From Paraspadella gotoi (taxonomy: Eukaryota > Chaetognatha), in NCBI GenBank assembly GCA_051294375.1, contig CM119268.1, positions 23,261,762-23,325,761 of the forward strand: 64,000 nt of DNA, written 5' to 3'. Of the stretch, positions 34,800 to 47,394 are shown in pieces. The notes under the pieces were generated by a model. That model was given only the letters and a program-made list of their open reading frames with translations, searched no databases and was not told the origin of the DNA. The stretch's first letter is position 1, and every line of letters starts with the position of its first letter. The translations under genes and the position numbers were made by a program.

Positions 34800-36100
34800 A
34801 AGATAATATTCTCGTCTTTTTCTTCTGCCTCATACATAGATCAATCGCCGCCATGAAATCGGCTCTCTTTTCAAGAGAGTATCCCATTTTTTTCAGCTTT
34901 CTTTTCCAAGAGTCCTGCATTTCTTTTTGGATTTTTTTTTAATACCTTTATTTTATTTATTTTTCTCAAAAAATATTTTTAATTTAATTTATTTAATATT
35001 AGAGAAAACAAAGTTTTTTATTTTGTTCTAAACAACTGATTTTTTGTTATTATGACATAGAAACAGGACATTTTCGGCTTTAGTGCAAGCTTTTAATCAG
35101 TGCTTTTTACATTGGTAATTGTGTTTGTGAAATGCATAGAAGGAGAGAAGAGAAAAAAAAGTCCAAGTTTAATGTTTTTAATAAAGGATTTGATAGTGGT
35201 TAGAAGGTGGAGAGCAGATTTGAGATTAGCCAGATTGAGTGAGTTGTGAAAAGAAATGAAATATGGTCTAAAGAGAGAGATGAGAGAGAGAAAGAGAGAG
35301 AGACAATTAAATTTGAGCAATGTACAACAATAGATAAAAAGTAAACTTAACTATTAATACTTTAAAAAATAAATAAGTAAAAAAAATTTTAAGCAAAGAT
35401 CTTATTTTAATAAAGTAAGTTTGAAAATTTTTGAAAAAATTAAAAGTTGAAAAAATTGAAATTGAATTGAAGTTAGAGATAGATAAGTGAAAGATAAACT
35501 TATAAACCAAAACCTAACCATATTCTTAACCCTAACTAATCTAAAACACTAAGTTAAAACCTTTTTTTTAAAATCCTACCCCAAACTTCTAACTCTAAAC
35601 GCAAATCCATAACCCAAAACTCTAAACCAAGTCCCTAACCTTAATCACATAACTTGATCTCTAACCTAATCCTTATACTCTCACCTAAAATTAAATTAAA
35701 AAAAAATTTAAAATTCCGAATTTTAAATGGAATGGGTCGTTCAAGGAAAATAAAGTCGATAATACTCTTGTGTCTGTCGGACGGAGGGAAAAGAGTAAAG
35801 TGGCTCGTGCGATATATTTATTTTCCTCCCTTAAGACATCCGGTATTTCGTCGGTCTCTCATTGGCCTCTCATCAGCCTCTCGGCAGCTTCTTGTCGGGT
35901 CCTTTGTCGCCCTCTTGTCAGTATTTCCTCTCTCGGTGCGTTTTCATTAATTTTGGTCCCCACAAAAATGAACTCATATTTTTTTTATAAAGAAAATGAA
36001 TATAAAATATGAAATTTCGCTTAGTCTAAATTTATAGATTTTGTCTACTTTTCTAATTTTAACTTCCGGTACACTTGATATTTTAACCTTGACATCTTTT
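34800..36100. other. AT-rich intergenic region with telomere-like stretch
   Basis: No gene recognised. 35510-35690 holds degenerate AACCCTAA-like repeats; 35840-35940 holds a CCTCTCRTCRGC-type short tandem. Copies at 49330-50600 and, in part, 61660-62150. Confidence 0.5.
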
Positions 36101-36420
36101 TCAGATATGAAGAAAGGGAGGAGAGAGAAGAGAGACAAGAGAAGAGAGGAAAGAGAGAGGAGAGAGGCGAGGGAAGGGAGGATGGAGCATGACCCAAGCC
36201 GTCAACTTCATCGCCGTCACAGATTCTGCTCTTTGGGCAGGAATGGTTGACCTGAGGAAGAGAGGAGGAGAGGAGGACTGGGAGAATAGGAGGAGGAAGG
36301 AGGAGGATGGAGGAGGAGGAAGAAGAGAAAGAGAATATTGTGACAGGAAAATAAAGTTGAGATTCAACGTAGAAATTAAAAAGAAATTAAATATAGTCAT
36401 GTAGTACGAGTAGGCTCTGT

Positions 36421-36445
36421 CTGTCTGTCTGTCTGTCTGTTCTTT

Positions 36446-36485
<40 letters not shown>

Positions 36486-36530
36486 TTTCTTTCTTTCTTC
36501 TTTCTTTTTTTTCTTTCTTTTTCTTTTGTG
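36421..36530 (+). repeat. (GTCT)n and (CTTT)n microsatellite
   Basis: Pure tetranucleotide runs; counterparts at 50945-50996 and 62460-62590. Confidence 0.9.
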
Positions 36531-36549
36531 ATAAATGTCATGTGTTTTA

Positions 36550-37420
36550 GCCGGTTTCTTCTTAACAGCAGATTCCCGGCTCGATATTTACTTTGTCCGC
36601 CCTCATATTGTTCGGAATTTACATATATTCATGTCAGAACAATCGATTATGATAAATTTTTCAAAAATGATTTCCGTCCGTCCGTCCCCCTTAGCTTTGA
36701 ACGCCAATTTACTCATGATTGTAGGCGGGATTGACTTTAATTTTGTCTGTGGGTAAAAAAGTGTGTGATTAGCTGGAAACCAGTTTCGAAAGAATTGTCC
36801 CGAGGTGGAAATAGTTTAAAATGGAAAAAATTATTTCACTTATTTTTAACGCCAAAATTGCTTATTGATGGTCAGGGCGATTGTACTTTAATTTTGTTAT
36901 ATGTGGGTAGGAAAGTGTGTGATTTAAGCTGATCAATGTTTGGATGGGAATCGTCTGAGTGGAAAATGAATTTAAAATGGAAAAAACAAAAACCTGTTTT
37001 AACTAATTGATTTGCTTTCTTTCTTTTTTTTATATTAATGTATGCAAGATGTATTATATAATAATTATTAGTCAATTATTCAATCAATTATTAATCAATC
37101 AATCAATTTTTTTATCTATAATTAATTAATCATTAATCATTTATTTATCAATTTATTAACTATTCAATCAATTAAATCAACATCACATAAGCTAAATCAA
37201 TTAATCGTTTATCGGCATTGTTGTTGTCATCTCCATCCATCGTCGTTGCTTTGTCGTGGTCATGCGAAAAGACCTAACACCTGTCGGATCAAATCATATT
37301 CATAATTAATTTACTAAATAATTAAATTTGATTATTAATTAATCAATTAATTATAATTAATTATTTTAATTATTATAATGATCGTTGGCAGATCCGGCAT
37401 TGTTTGCTCAAACTTGTTTA
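36550..37420 (+). repeat. dispersed repeat R2
   Basis: Both tandem halves (TGTGTGATT ... AGTTTCGAAAGAATTGTC) and the 3' end GATCGTTGGCAGATCCGGCA are present; noisy. Counterpart 51020-51985. Confidence 0.7.
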
Positions 37421-37679
37421 GTTTGCGCTTTTTGTCCTCCAATGATTTCCCCCTTTTGTGCAAAAACAACGCGCCAGGCGGACAAAACTTTCCTCTTTTT
37501 AATCCACCTCCGGGGCTCCTCCTGCCCTCGCGAAGTATTTTCAAAACCACAAACAAACAAACAGTAAACAAAGAATCAGAAAAAGCGATAGAGAGAGTGA
37601 GAGAGAAATGTTTTTTTTCTTTTTATTTCGCACTAAACACATACAAAGGAGAAGGAGAACAATTCGAGATAAGCGGAAA

Positions 37680-38080
37680 GGAGGAGTGGTAGGGAGAGAG
37701 AGAGAGGGAGAATAAAGAGGAGAGAGGGAAGGGAGAGAGGGAGAAGGGGAGGAAGGGAGAGAGGGAAGGAAGAGGAGAAGGAGAGGGAGAGATAGAGAGG
37801 GAAGAGTGGGAGGGAGAGAGGGAGAACCGGAGGGTAGAAGGAAGAGAGAAAGGGGGTGAGGGAGACGCGGTAAGTGAAAGAGGGAGTGTGTACTAGAAGC
37901 GCCGGGGGGGAGTGATACAAGGAGGTTCGAAGAATGGAGGTAGAGAGGGGGAGGGAGAAGAGAGATAAGAGAGATGGGAAGGGAAAAGAAGAGAGAGAGA
38001 GGGGGAGGGGAGGAGGGAGAGAGGGAGGAAGGGAGGAAAGATGGAAAGAGCGTGAAAGGAAGGGAGGGGGAGATGTCAAC
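37680..38080 (+). repeat. GA-rich purine tract
   Basis: About 400 bp of GGGAGAGAGGGA-like sequence; counterpart 52230-52590. Long Arg/Glu or Ser/Leu frames here are spurious. Confidence 0.85.
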
Positions 38081-38749
38081 ACAATTTAAGCTTTATGATA
38101 CAAAATAAATAACTTGGCTAAATTTTAAAATTACATTCCTGTTGAAAGTTTAAGGAACTTAAATTTTTAAACCAAAAGTTTTCCTCCAAAAAATAACAAT
38201 GATATTTAATGTTTGGAGTTGAAGGTTGGAAATCCTTCACCTAAATGAATTTCTTGGCAGTCACATAATTGAAATTACTTTCAAAATGCAACTACAGTCG
38301 TGAATGAATTTTTGAAAGCAAAGAAGACGAGGGTTCACAAGAATTATAGACCTGAAAAATCCTGACCCCTCGGGGAGATTTTAAAAAACACCAGAAAAAA
38401 CTGTGACAAACATTAATTTTGTTTATTTCGCATTCAGATTTTACTTATTTCAAATCAATTCATTCATATCATTCAATTAATTTTTAAATTATTTGATTCA
38501 ATTGTTTCATTGGAGGTCATTCTTTCATTTTATTTATTCATTCTTTTAATCATTCTCCTTCTTCATTTATTTCAAATTTATTGGACGAAAAAACATTTAA
38601 AATTAAAAAAAAAAAAATTTTTCAAAATTGTAATTATTACTTTTTATACTCATTAAGACTGAGTTCCTTGTATTTTTTCTACTTCTCTCTTGATAGATTC
38701 TCTCCTTCCCTTCTCTTTTCTTATCGCGCTCCTTCTCTCCTCTCCTCTC

Positions 38750-41700
38750 CTCTGCCTTTCTCTTCCTATGCATCTTTCGCGCTCCAAGATTTACAGAATG
38801 GCGAGCAGGTGCAGGCCCAAAGCGATGGCAGCCTATGGCGAGAAAGTTACTCATCACGTGACTCGGCTGAAAGTCGAAGCTGCGGAGAACGTCTTTGCCC
38901 TGGGACGAAGTGCTGCATGAGTGAAGAGTGCTGGGGTGAGCGATGCTGTAGCAGTTGACGTCGAGGCTGGAGGCGGATGCCGTCCATAATCAAGTGGGAA
39001 AAAAAATCTCCGGGGCCCCCCCCCTCCCTTAGAGGGAATGGAAATGCAGCCTGTGGTTTCATTTCTGATGAGGATTGATTTTTTTAAAATCTCATTTAAC
39101 ATATTATAGCCATTGAGGTTATTTCTCATGTCTTTTGAAATACGATTTTTATGAAATAATTATTATACTATTTTTAGGGATCTATAATTCATGCTTTAAT
39201 TTAGCTATGAAATTAGTTCAGCCATTTTAAAAATCAATCCATTCCTTTAATAAATAAGCTATCTTGCCGCATGACTTTGGTCAAGCTTTGGCGCTCCATC
39301 CCGTGTGGGGGAATTCCATGTGGAAGGATCCATCCCCTCTTTCCGGCTGACCCCTGCTTTTGCCTTTTTACTTCATGAATCCCCTTCTCATTCTTTGAAA
39401 AGAATGTTCCTCTTTTTTTTTAACCCTAATTCTTTTCCTTTTCTCCCGATTCCTTCCCATTTTTCCCTCTCACTGAATCTCCCCTTTTTTCTCTCTCACC
39501 TGAATCCTCCCTTTTTCTCCTCTCACCTGAAAATCCTCCCTTTTTCTTCTCTCAACTGAATCTTCCTCTTTGCCACTGCCGTCCCTGCCTTGGGCCTTCT
39601 CGCCTCCAATCCTTCACTTCATAGAATCTCTCGCCTACATCACCGCGAATCTCCTCTTTGCTTCCGGGTTGCAAGGAGTCAAAGTCCATTGTAAAAGGCA
39701 ACCATCTCAGTCTCGAGGGCATAATAGTAAGAATGAGAGGTACAGGAGTGGGAGGGAGAGAGGAAATGAAGGAAAAGGGGAGAAAGGTAGAAAGAAGGAG
39801 AAGAATACTTTGATGAAGAAGGATTAAGGGAGGGGGAAGTATTTAAAAAGAAATTTTGGGAGAAAGACGGAATAGGTAAAAGTGCGAGAGGAAGAAGGAA
39901 CTATAATAATATAAAATTTTGAAAGCAGGAAACAAAAGGGGTATTATTAAAAAAGAATTTAAAAGGCACTATGAAATGGCAAATTATGAAAAGAGGATAA
40001 AGATTAGAAGAAAATTACTAAATTTGGGGATAAAGACCAAAAAGAGACACATCCACCTGAAACATGATGAAGTAAGTAGGAATGTCTTTGACGAAATGAG
40101 GAATCCACTGAAGAGGAAGACGAGAGAAACAATTGGAGACACAAGCGTAGTCGCTACTCGGAAGGAGTTGGTCAGACTCGAAAGCGAAGAAAACATGCAG
40201 TGCCGAGCATGTAAGCATGAGAAGTTATTGGCAAAAGGATCATTGGGTTTAAAGAAACCGAGGCGTTGTCTATCCCTGCACTTCCTAGGGGAAAAAGGGA
40301 AGGGTGAAAAGTGGGAAGAGGAATTGGTTTAATGTTAGAGAAATAGACTGAGAAAAGATCTTATCAACATAACACAACTGGAGAAACTTGGATCAAGTTT
40401 ATAACTTTTGAAGATCTTCATTACTTGTGTCGTCCATCGGGATGGACTGAACACCATCCAGTATAATGAATGTTGACATACAATGAGCGAGTAATAACTG
40501 TCTAATAGTGAAGAAGAGACAGACGGAACAAGTTAGTAGACAGGGAATGTTGTAACGCCGCTTAAAGTAGTCTCTAAGGAATGAAAATACAGTGACAAAT
40601 ATATCTATAAGATCAATAAAGTAACAGAAGCTTGCTAGCTTTCGCATGTAGTACAAAATAATATAAAATTTTGAATTGTCATATACATCAAATATGTAAA
40701 TATTTAACCTGGTGGATATGTTTATGTTCTCTGGAATAATGAGGATTAGAGCAATGACGGTTGTCTCATAGTCACAAAGAAATATCATTGCAAATAGGAC
40801 ACCAGGGACACTCATCATGTCCCATCTGCGAAAGTCGAGTTGAACGCACGTATGCCGATGATGAGACTCCATGACTGCAGAATGGAATAGAATTGCAAAT
40901 AAATTGGTCCATTGGTGGTTACAATGAAGCGTAGTGCTTTTTAATTCCAGTTAAAAACTAGCAAATGAAAATCGTTTCAGTTAAAAATCGAAATTTGGAA
41001 GTTTATGAGGGAGCTTAAACTAGGAGTTATTGAATTCCCATAAAAGCCAAGCTAAGTGAGACTAACCAAAATGACTCAACAAAAAGGACATGATCAAGCG
41101 AAGGATGGCTTGCTTGCGGTCCCGCGAATCAACTCCATGATTGCGCCAGAAAATGTTTCCATCTGTGAGATTCAAGTTAAATATGAACAGACTTAGAACT
41201 AACGTCAACAAGTTCAGTTGGTTGCGGCCAACAGCGTCTCTCTCAAGTGCACACATTATGAAACTAAAATTGATCTAACTGCATTGATCAACTGAAATTG
41301 ATGCAAACTTGAATTGAGCAACTTGAATGATCAAACTTGAATTGATTAACTAATTGATCTAACTTGTATTGATCTAACTTGAATTGATCTAACCGCCTCC
41401 AAAAAAGACAAAACTTTCGTTACTTCCTGTCTCAGCATAATTCTTCAAAATGTCCACTAGAGATCTTGCCAAGAACGAGTCCAAACCGGTCGTTGGTTCA
41501 TCGCAAAAAATTAATGTAGGTTTTGAAAGGATCTCCGTAGCAAAGGCCAGTCTCTTTGCCTCCCCGCCCGAGATTCCTGGCAAATAAAAACGATAAGTCA
41601 CCTCAGATTCTAATTTAAACTAAATTAATTTCAAAACATATTCGTCNNNNNNNNNNNNNNNNNNNNNNNNNGATGATGCTGCGGTCCGCATTCATCTCCA

Positions 41701-44700
41701 ATGATTCGCGCAAGAAAATGTTTTCCATCTGTGTGATCTACAAGTTTAAATAATGAAACAAATTCAATTTGCGCACAGCGTCTCTCTCAAGTGCAACAAT
41801 TATGATCTACTTAAATTGTCTAAATTAAATTGATCTAATTGAAACTGATCTACCATGATGGAAAAAAAAAGTGTCGCGGTTACTTTCCAGTTATTTTTCG
41901 GCATTTTAATGTAAGAATCAAAAAAATAAATTCAAATATCAAGAAACATTTAGCCTTTTGTGATTCATTTAAAGCTGTTGTCTCATTTAAACATAAAATA
42001 CAGGAGTCCATGTAAAAGAACTTTTATTATTTAAACTTTTTATTTATACTTATTTCGCGTTTTTTTATTACTTTTTAAGTTAAACTAATACTATTAAAAA
42101 TCCCTGCCTTTTCTTAGTTCTGATGTCAAATGGTTATTGCATTATCTCCATTAGATAGATTCAGGAATGAATTTTATTTCATATGTCAAAAAAAAAAGCA
42201 ATATTAAAAATACATTGATGCTGTAGATGTTACAAGAATATATTTTTTAAATTATAAAGTATTAATAAAAGTTATAAGGTTCAGGTAACCTTTCTGTAAG
42301 CAAAGTTATCATTTTATTTACCTTTGGATGTATTATCAGTATCAAACAACTCTAAAAATAAAAAAATAAAGATTTTATTGAAGTAAAAGACAATGAATTT
42401 ATCACATTATGCAGCAAAAAACTCAAGCCTGGTTTACTTTATAAAGGATCAATCTTTTTTACTGCCTGCTAAGGGACCATTTTTTACCCCAAATCTGATA
42501 AAAAATATCATGTTAAAAATATAATTTTAATAATATATGAGTATTCTCTTAATAAAAAGAAAGTGAAAAAACTTAGAGAATCCTCTTTTGGAAGTATTTG
42601 AATGCATTGAAAATTTAATGCTGTTGAGAAATAATCAATTTATTCAGTCTTAGGGAGGTCATATTACCTATTAAAAATTATTTACTAGCCAAAAAATATA
42701 TTTGATAATAAAATTAACTTGCTTTTCCAAACCCGCGACATTTTTTTTTTCCATCGTAATGGTAACTGTAATTAGATGTAACTTGAATTGATCTAACTTG
42801 AATTAATCTAACTTAAATTGATCTAACCTGTGCCTCAAAAAAAGACAAAACTTTTCGTTAACATGTTAACCGAAACTTCTTCTCATCGAAAGAGACTAAA
42901 TCCCGGGTGTTCAATTTGCTCTGAAATTTTCTGAAAGTTCAGCGTTTGTGAATTCATTTCTATTCACACTAATAGTTTGTAAATAGAATTAATTAGTTTT
43001 AGGTTTAACTTTTTCTCCTAGTTTTCACCACCTGCTTAATCATTTCATTCTCTTGACTGTTTTTAAATGCTTCAGACAGTTCCTTCATCTATCCCGACAT
43101 TGTTTCTCTTCGCCAGGGATAACGGCCAGAGTGAAGATGTAGTGATCGGCGGGTTGTAGGAAAGGAGGGCATGGAAAACCAGCTCGCTCAAACAGGGCCA
43201 AACAGTCGTTAGCTGTTCCAATAAATATGCAACTTCCCTCCGCCATGATACAGATCTGTGACGTTAGGTCCAAGTAGTTCTTGAATAGTTTTTCAAAAGC
43301 AGCAGGCAATTTTAAACAAACCTGATCAAAAAGCTGAAAGGTCTCTGAGCTGGGCTGGTGAATGGTGCAGAAGAATCGTTTTCCTGTCTCAGCATAATTC
43401 CTTCAAAATGTCCACTAGAGATCTTGCCAAGAACGAGTCCAAACCGGTCGTTGGTTCATCGCAAAAAAATTAATGTAGGTTTTGAAAGGATCTCCGTAGC
43501 AAAGGCCAGTCTCTTTGCCTCCCCGCCCGAGATTCCTGGCAAATTAAAAACGATAAAGTCACCTCAGATTCTAATTTAAACTAAATTTAATTTCAAAAAC
43601 ATATTCGTCAATTTTTCATATAACTCGCGCCCAAGTTAACCATTAGCCATTCTTTGAGGCCTTAGGCCCCAACTGCGACCTCGATTAAACCTCAGCCTCT
43701 CAAAGAGCACTGAGCTTTAAATTCACGCATTCAGACTTATTCAGTCACACCATTTGATTCACATTATCGCATTCGATTTCACCCTTAGCCATTCCCGGTT
43801 TTCCAATCTTCACGTCTTCACACTTCTTCNNNNNNNNNNNNNNNNNNNNNNNNNNNNNNNNNNNNNNNNNNNNNNNNNNNNNNNNNNNNNNNNNNNNNNN
43901 NNNNNNNNNNNNNNNNNNNNNNNNNNNNNNNNNNNNNNNNNNNNNNNNNNNNNNNNNNNNNNNNNNNNNNNNNNNNNNCGTGGAATGTGAGATGTTCCTT
44001 GACCTTGAGTCCGCCCATGAAGATGTCGTCTTGTTGCACAAACACCGAACTTCTGCTCATACATTTCTGGTCCACTGGGAAGAATGGGCACAGTGTTTAT
44101 GCGTTTATGGTTCCAATCAAAACTAAAAAAGTTCAGGGTTTCTGCCCTGTAGTCCATCTAGCAGGAAGCTCAACCTGTTTTTATCGTAGAAATGATAATT
44201 TATGCTAGTTTATTAAATTGATTTTTAACAATTTTTCTTTCTGTTCACAGAATTAATAGAAAATTTGCATAAAATGTTATTGTTTTCTTTCTTTTTCACA
44301 ATCTTGTAATTCAAAATCACATCGTTAATAATTAATAATAATAATTAATTAATTATTAATAATTGGTAATACGATTAATGATAAGGTTTTGGATGAGATA
44401 TAAGGTTATGAATTAGGTTTTGGATAGAATTCGTGATTATGGTTATGGATTAGAGACTCAGGGTTATGATTAGGGATTAAGGTTAAAGATTAAAGTTAAG
44501 GGGTTTGGGTTTAAGAGAGCATCAAAGATATATAATTTAGTTTAAAGAATTAAAGAAGAGAAAAGAATATTTTTGGAAAAGAGAGCATCAAAGTTTTCAC
44601 TCACCCGGATGTCCATTAAGCATGACCTTTCCTTCCACCGTGAGTCCTGTTCGGTTCCGGAAATTCAGGATGTTGAGCAAAGTCGTTTTTCCGGCGCCGG

Positions 44701-46105
44701 ATGCTCCTAGAACGGCCATGAGGCTGCAAGGTGACGCGATTCCATCGACGCCGAAAAGAATTCTCTTTCCAGGGATTCGACCGCAACCTGAAGCAAAGGG
44801 GGAGGGAATGATGGAGGCAACAATGTCAACTACAGCGATAACAACTTTGATAAAAACCACAACAAACATCAATAATAACAAGGACAACAACACTTGAACA
44901 ACAATGACTAAAATGATGACAACGAGAACGATTATATGAACAACAAAAAATACAACACTGGCTACGATAGAAAGAACAACAAGATGACAACAATAACACA
45001 ATGACAAAAACTAAAATGATGACAATGACGACGATGAAAATAAGAACAAAAACAAAAAAATAAATGAACAAGTTTGAGCAAACAATGTCGGATCTGGCAC
45101 GATCGTTATCAATAATTAATTAATTAATAATTAAATAATTCAAGTTAATTAATTAAGCAATTAATTAATTAATTTTATCTTAAATGTTTGTTTTTAGGAC
45201 TTTTTGTCACTTACTATGAAAAAAGCAATGACGACGACGAGAATAATGCCGAAAAAGATTGAATTGATTGACTGATTAATTAATTATTGATTAATTAATT
45301 GACTAATTGATTAATTAACTGATTAATTAATACATCTTGCATTTACATTTATTATAAAAGGAAAAAAGAAGCATAATCAATTAGTGAAACAGGTTCCCTT
45401 TTTTTTTTCATTTAAACTCATTTCCACTCAAACGATTCCATCGAAACTTAATTTCCAGCTTAATCACACACGTTCCTACCCACATACAAAATTTCAGGTC
45501 AATCGCCCCATCCACTCATGAGCAATTGGTATTCAGATTGTGAAATATATTTTTTGTTTTTTCTATTTAAACTCATTTTCACTCTGACGATTCCATCGAA
45601 ACTTCATATCCAGGTCAATCACACACTTCTCTACCCACACATAAAATTTAAATCCAATCCATCCATCCAGTCACGAGTAATTGATGTTTTTTGCTAAGGT
45701 GGGATGGACGCACGGATGGACAGATGGACATCATTATTTTTGCATAATTTATCATAATTCGATGTTCTGACATGATATAAGTGAATGCCCGACAATATTG
45801 AGGGGGCAGACCGACGGACCAACAAAGTGAATTATAGAGTCAGGATCTGCTGATAAGCAGATCCGACTAAAACGACAACAATAATAACATAATAAAAACG
45901 AGATCAACAAGCTCAACAAAAAAATGACGATATAACGAGATGACAAAAACTAAAATGACAATGACGACAACAAAAACCTTTAGGCTTCGTCGATACTTCA
46001 ATTCCTTTCCAGGTCAAAGTCAGTCGGTCTTCCTCTGGAATGAAGTCGTTATTATCTTTGCCCAACGCATTATCTTCATTTTTGTTGATGTTGACCGATG
46101 AATGG
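38750..46105 (-). CDS. white-family ABCG half-transporter, gene 2 copy 2B (chimeric)
   Basis: Exons: K about 38750-39040 (stop lost, noisy), J 39556-39743, I 40057-40283, H' 40425-40573, H 40709-40874, F 41081-41162, then an E fragment fused to a C fragment (41394-41576), a 25-N gap, F again (41672-41728, truncated), E 42828-42930, D 43032-43255, C 43322-43535, B 43783-44074 (149 N inside), A 44605-44787, N 45978-46105. The 3' part matches 2C with noise, and the part after the gap matches 2A, including the MITE. Exons A and N are open and clean. Read as two contigs from different haplotypes joined at 41647-41671, not as one functional gene. Confidence 0.75.
41394..41576 (-). pseudogene. exon E/exon C fusion fragment (2B)
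   Basis: The first 30 nt of the 3' end of exon E run into exon C at a short CGTT.C microhomology. Exon C then continues with signature [18 protein letters not shown], Walker [13 protein letters not shown] and acceptor gccag|GAATC. Exon D and most of exon C's 3' part are skipped. Confidence 0.75.
41853..42762. mobile_element. Tc1/mariner-like MITE (2B, complete)
   Basis: About 910 bp, TIRs CCATGATGG...GTCGCGGTT, TA on both flanks (41851-41852; 42763-42764). No transposase frame. Inserted in the 15-bp array between exons E and F. Full version of 29984-30606. Confidence 0.8.
43032..43255 (-). CDS. gene 2 copy 2B exon D
   Basis: Same as 2A exon D with a one-base deletion (224 nt) that shifts the frame at PPSYNPADHY. 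Confidence 0.75.
43322..43535 (-). CDS. gene 2 copy 2B exon C (signature, Walker B)
   Basis: 214 nt, two inserted bases versus 212. Signature [39 protein letters not shown], and [16 protein letters not shown] readable across frames. Confidence 0.8.
44605..44787 (-). CDS. gene 2 copy 2B exon A (Walker A)
   Basis: 183 nt, open, phase 1/1. [20 protein letters not shown], then [20 protein letters not shown] and [14 protein letters not shown]. Acceptor cttcag|GTTGCGG, donor CCGG|GTGAGT. Differs from 2C by G/S, V/M, L/I and P/T, so it is a real variant. Confidence 0.93.
44788..45977. other. gene 2 intron N-A with reverse R2 (2B)
   Basis: First an AAC/GAC/AAT trinucleotide-rich stretch (44810-45060), then R2 in reverse orientation at 45060-45875. 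Copy 2C lacks this R2, having only the trinucleotide stretch. Confidence 0.65.
45978..46105 (-). CDS. gene 2 copy 2B exon N
   Basis: Open. [20 protein letters not shown] then [22 protein letters not shown], donor AAAG|GTTTTTG (phase 1 to exon A). The acceptor is assumed at tctttag|CCATTC. No Met suitable as a start, so an upstream exon is expected. Confidence 0.75.
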
Positions 46106-46202
46106 CTAAAGACGAAATAGGTGAGGAATCGGGTTAGAGTGAGAGAGGGTCAGGTATTTACAGCGGGCATTGACTCTGGTTCACACAATTAAAACATTAT
46201 TT

Positions 46203-46326
46203 GAAATATCATCGCAAGAGATCAATCTGCTATGTCATTATCTTGTAAGAGAGATGGAGGCCTAAGCCCACCAAACCCTGTCCAAAGTCAGGGGCAAGAT
46301 AGCTTAATAATTAAATGAATGGATAA
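46203..46326 (-). repeat. dispersed repeat R1
   Basis: Reverse R1 upstream of exon N. Confidence 0.7.
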
Positions 46327-46493
46327 TTTTTATAGACATCTGACCTGTCGATTTTCGCATCGTCTGCATCAGTTATCCTCCCGTCGTCTGCATCTTTCAT
46401 CCTCCCGTCGTCTGCATCTGTCATCTTTGTCTCTTTATTAAAAAGATTGAATATTTTTTTAAGCTAAAGTAAAAATCAATGCTAGGATTTTTA

Positions 46494-47393
46494 GTTGGAT
46501 CTGCTTTCAGCAGATCCTGACTCTATAATTCACTTTGTCAGTCCGTCGGTCACTCACTTATATCATGTCAGAACATCGAATTATGATAAATTATGCAAAA
46601 AAAAAAACAAAAAACGATGTCCGTCCGTTCGTCTGTCCGTCCGTCCGTTCATCCGTCCGTCCGTCCCACCTTAGAAAAAAACACCAATTACTCGTGATTG
46701 GATGGATGGATTAGATTGAAATTTTGTGTGTGGGTAGGGAAGTGTGTGATTGAGCTGTATATGAAGTTTCGATAGAATCGTCCGAGTGGAAATGAGTTTA
46801 AATGGAAAAAACAAAAAAATATATTTCAGTATTTGAACACCAATTACTCATGAGTGGATGGGGCTATTGTCTTGAAATTTTGTATTTGGGTAGAAAACTG
46901 TGTGATTAAACTGAAATCAAGTTTCGATGGAATCGTTTGAGTGGAAATGAGTTTAAATGGAAAAAACAAAGAACTTATTTCACCAATTGATTATGCTTCT
47001 TTTTCTTTTTTTTTAAATGTAAATGCAAAATGTATTAATTAATCAAATAATTAATCAGTTAATTAATCAATTAGTAAATTAATTAATCAATAATTAATTA
47101 ATCAGTCAATTAATCAATCAAAACAAACATTTTGAATCAAATTAATTAATTAATTGCCTCTCTCTCTTTCTCTCTCTCTCTCTTTTTCAAAAACAAGTTT
47201 GAGCAAACAATGTCGGATCTGCCCACGATCATTATCGGTAATTAATTAATTAAATAGTTAACTTTAATAGATTAATTTTTAATTAATTAAATAATTAATT
47301 AACTTGAATTAATTATTAATTAATTATTAATTAATTAATTATCGATAATGATCGTGGGCAGATCCGACATTGTTTGCTCCAACTTGTTTTTGA
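46494..47393 (+). repeat. dispersed repeat R2 with long palindrome
   Basis: Clean version of 31917-32812. Palindrome arms 47187-47244 and 47336-47393 (about 58 bp each) around a roughly 90-bp (ATTA)-rich loop. Confidence 0.8.
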
Positions 47394-47394
47394 A

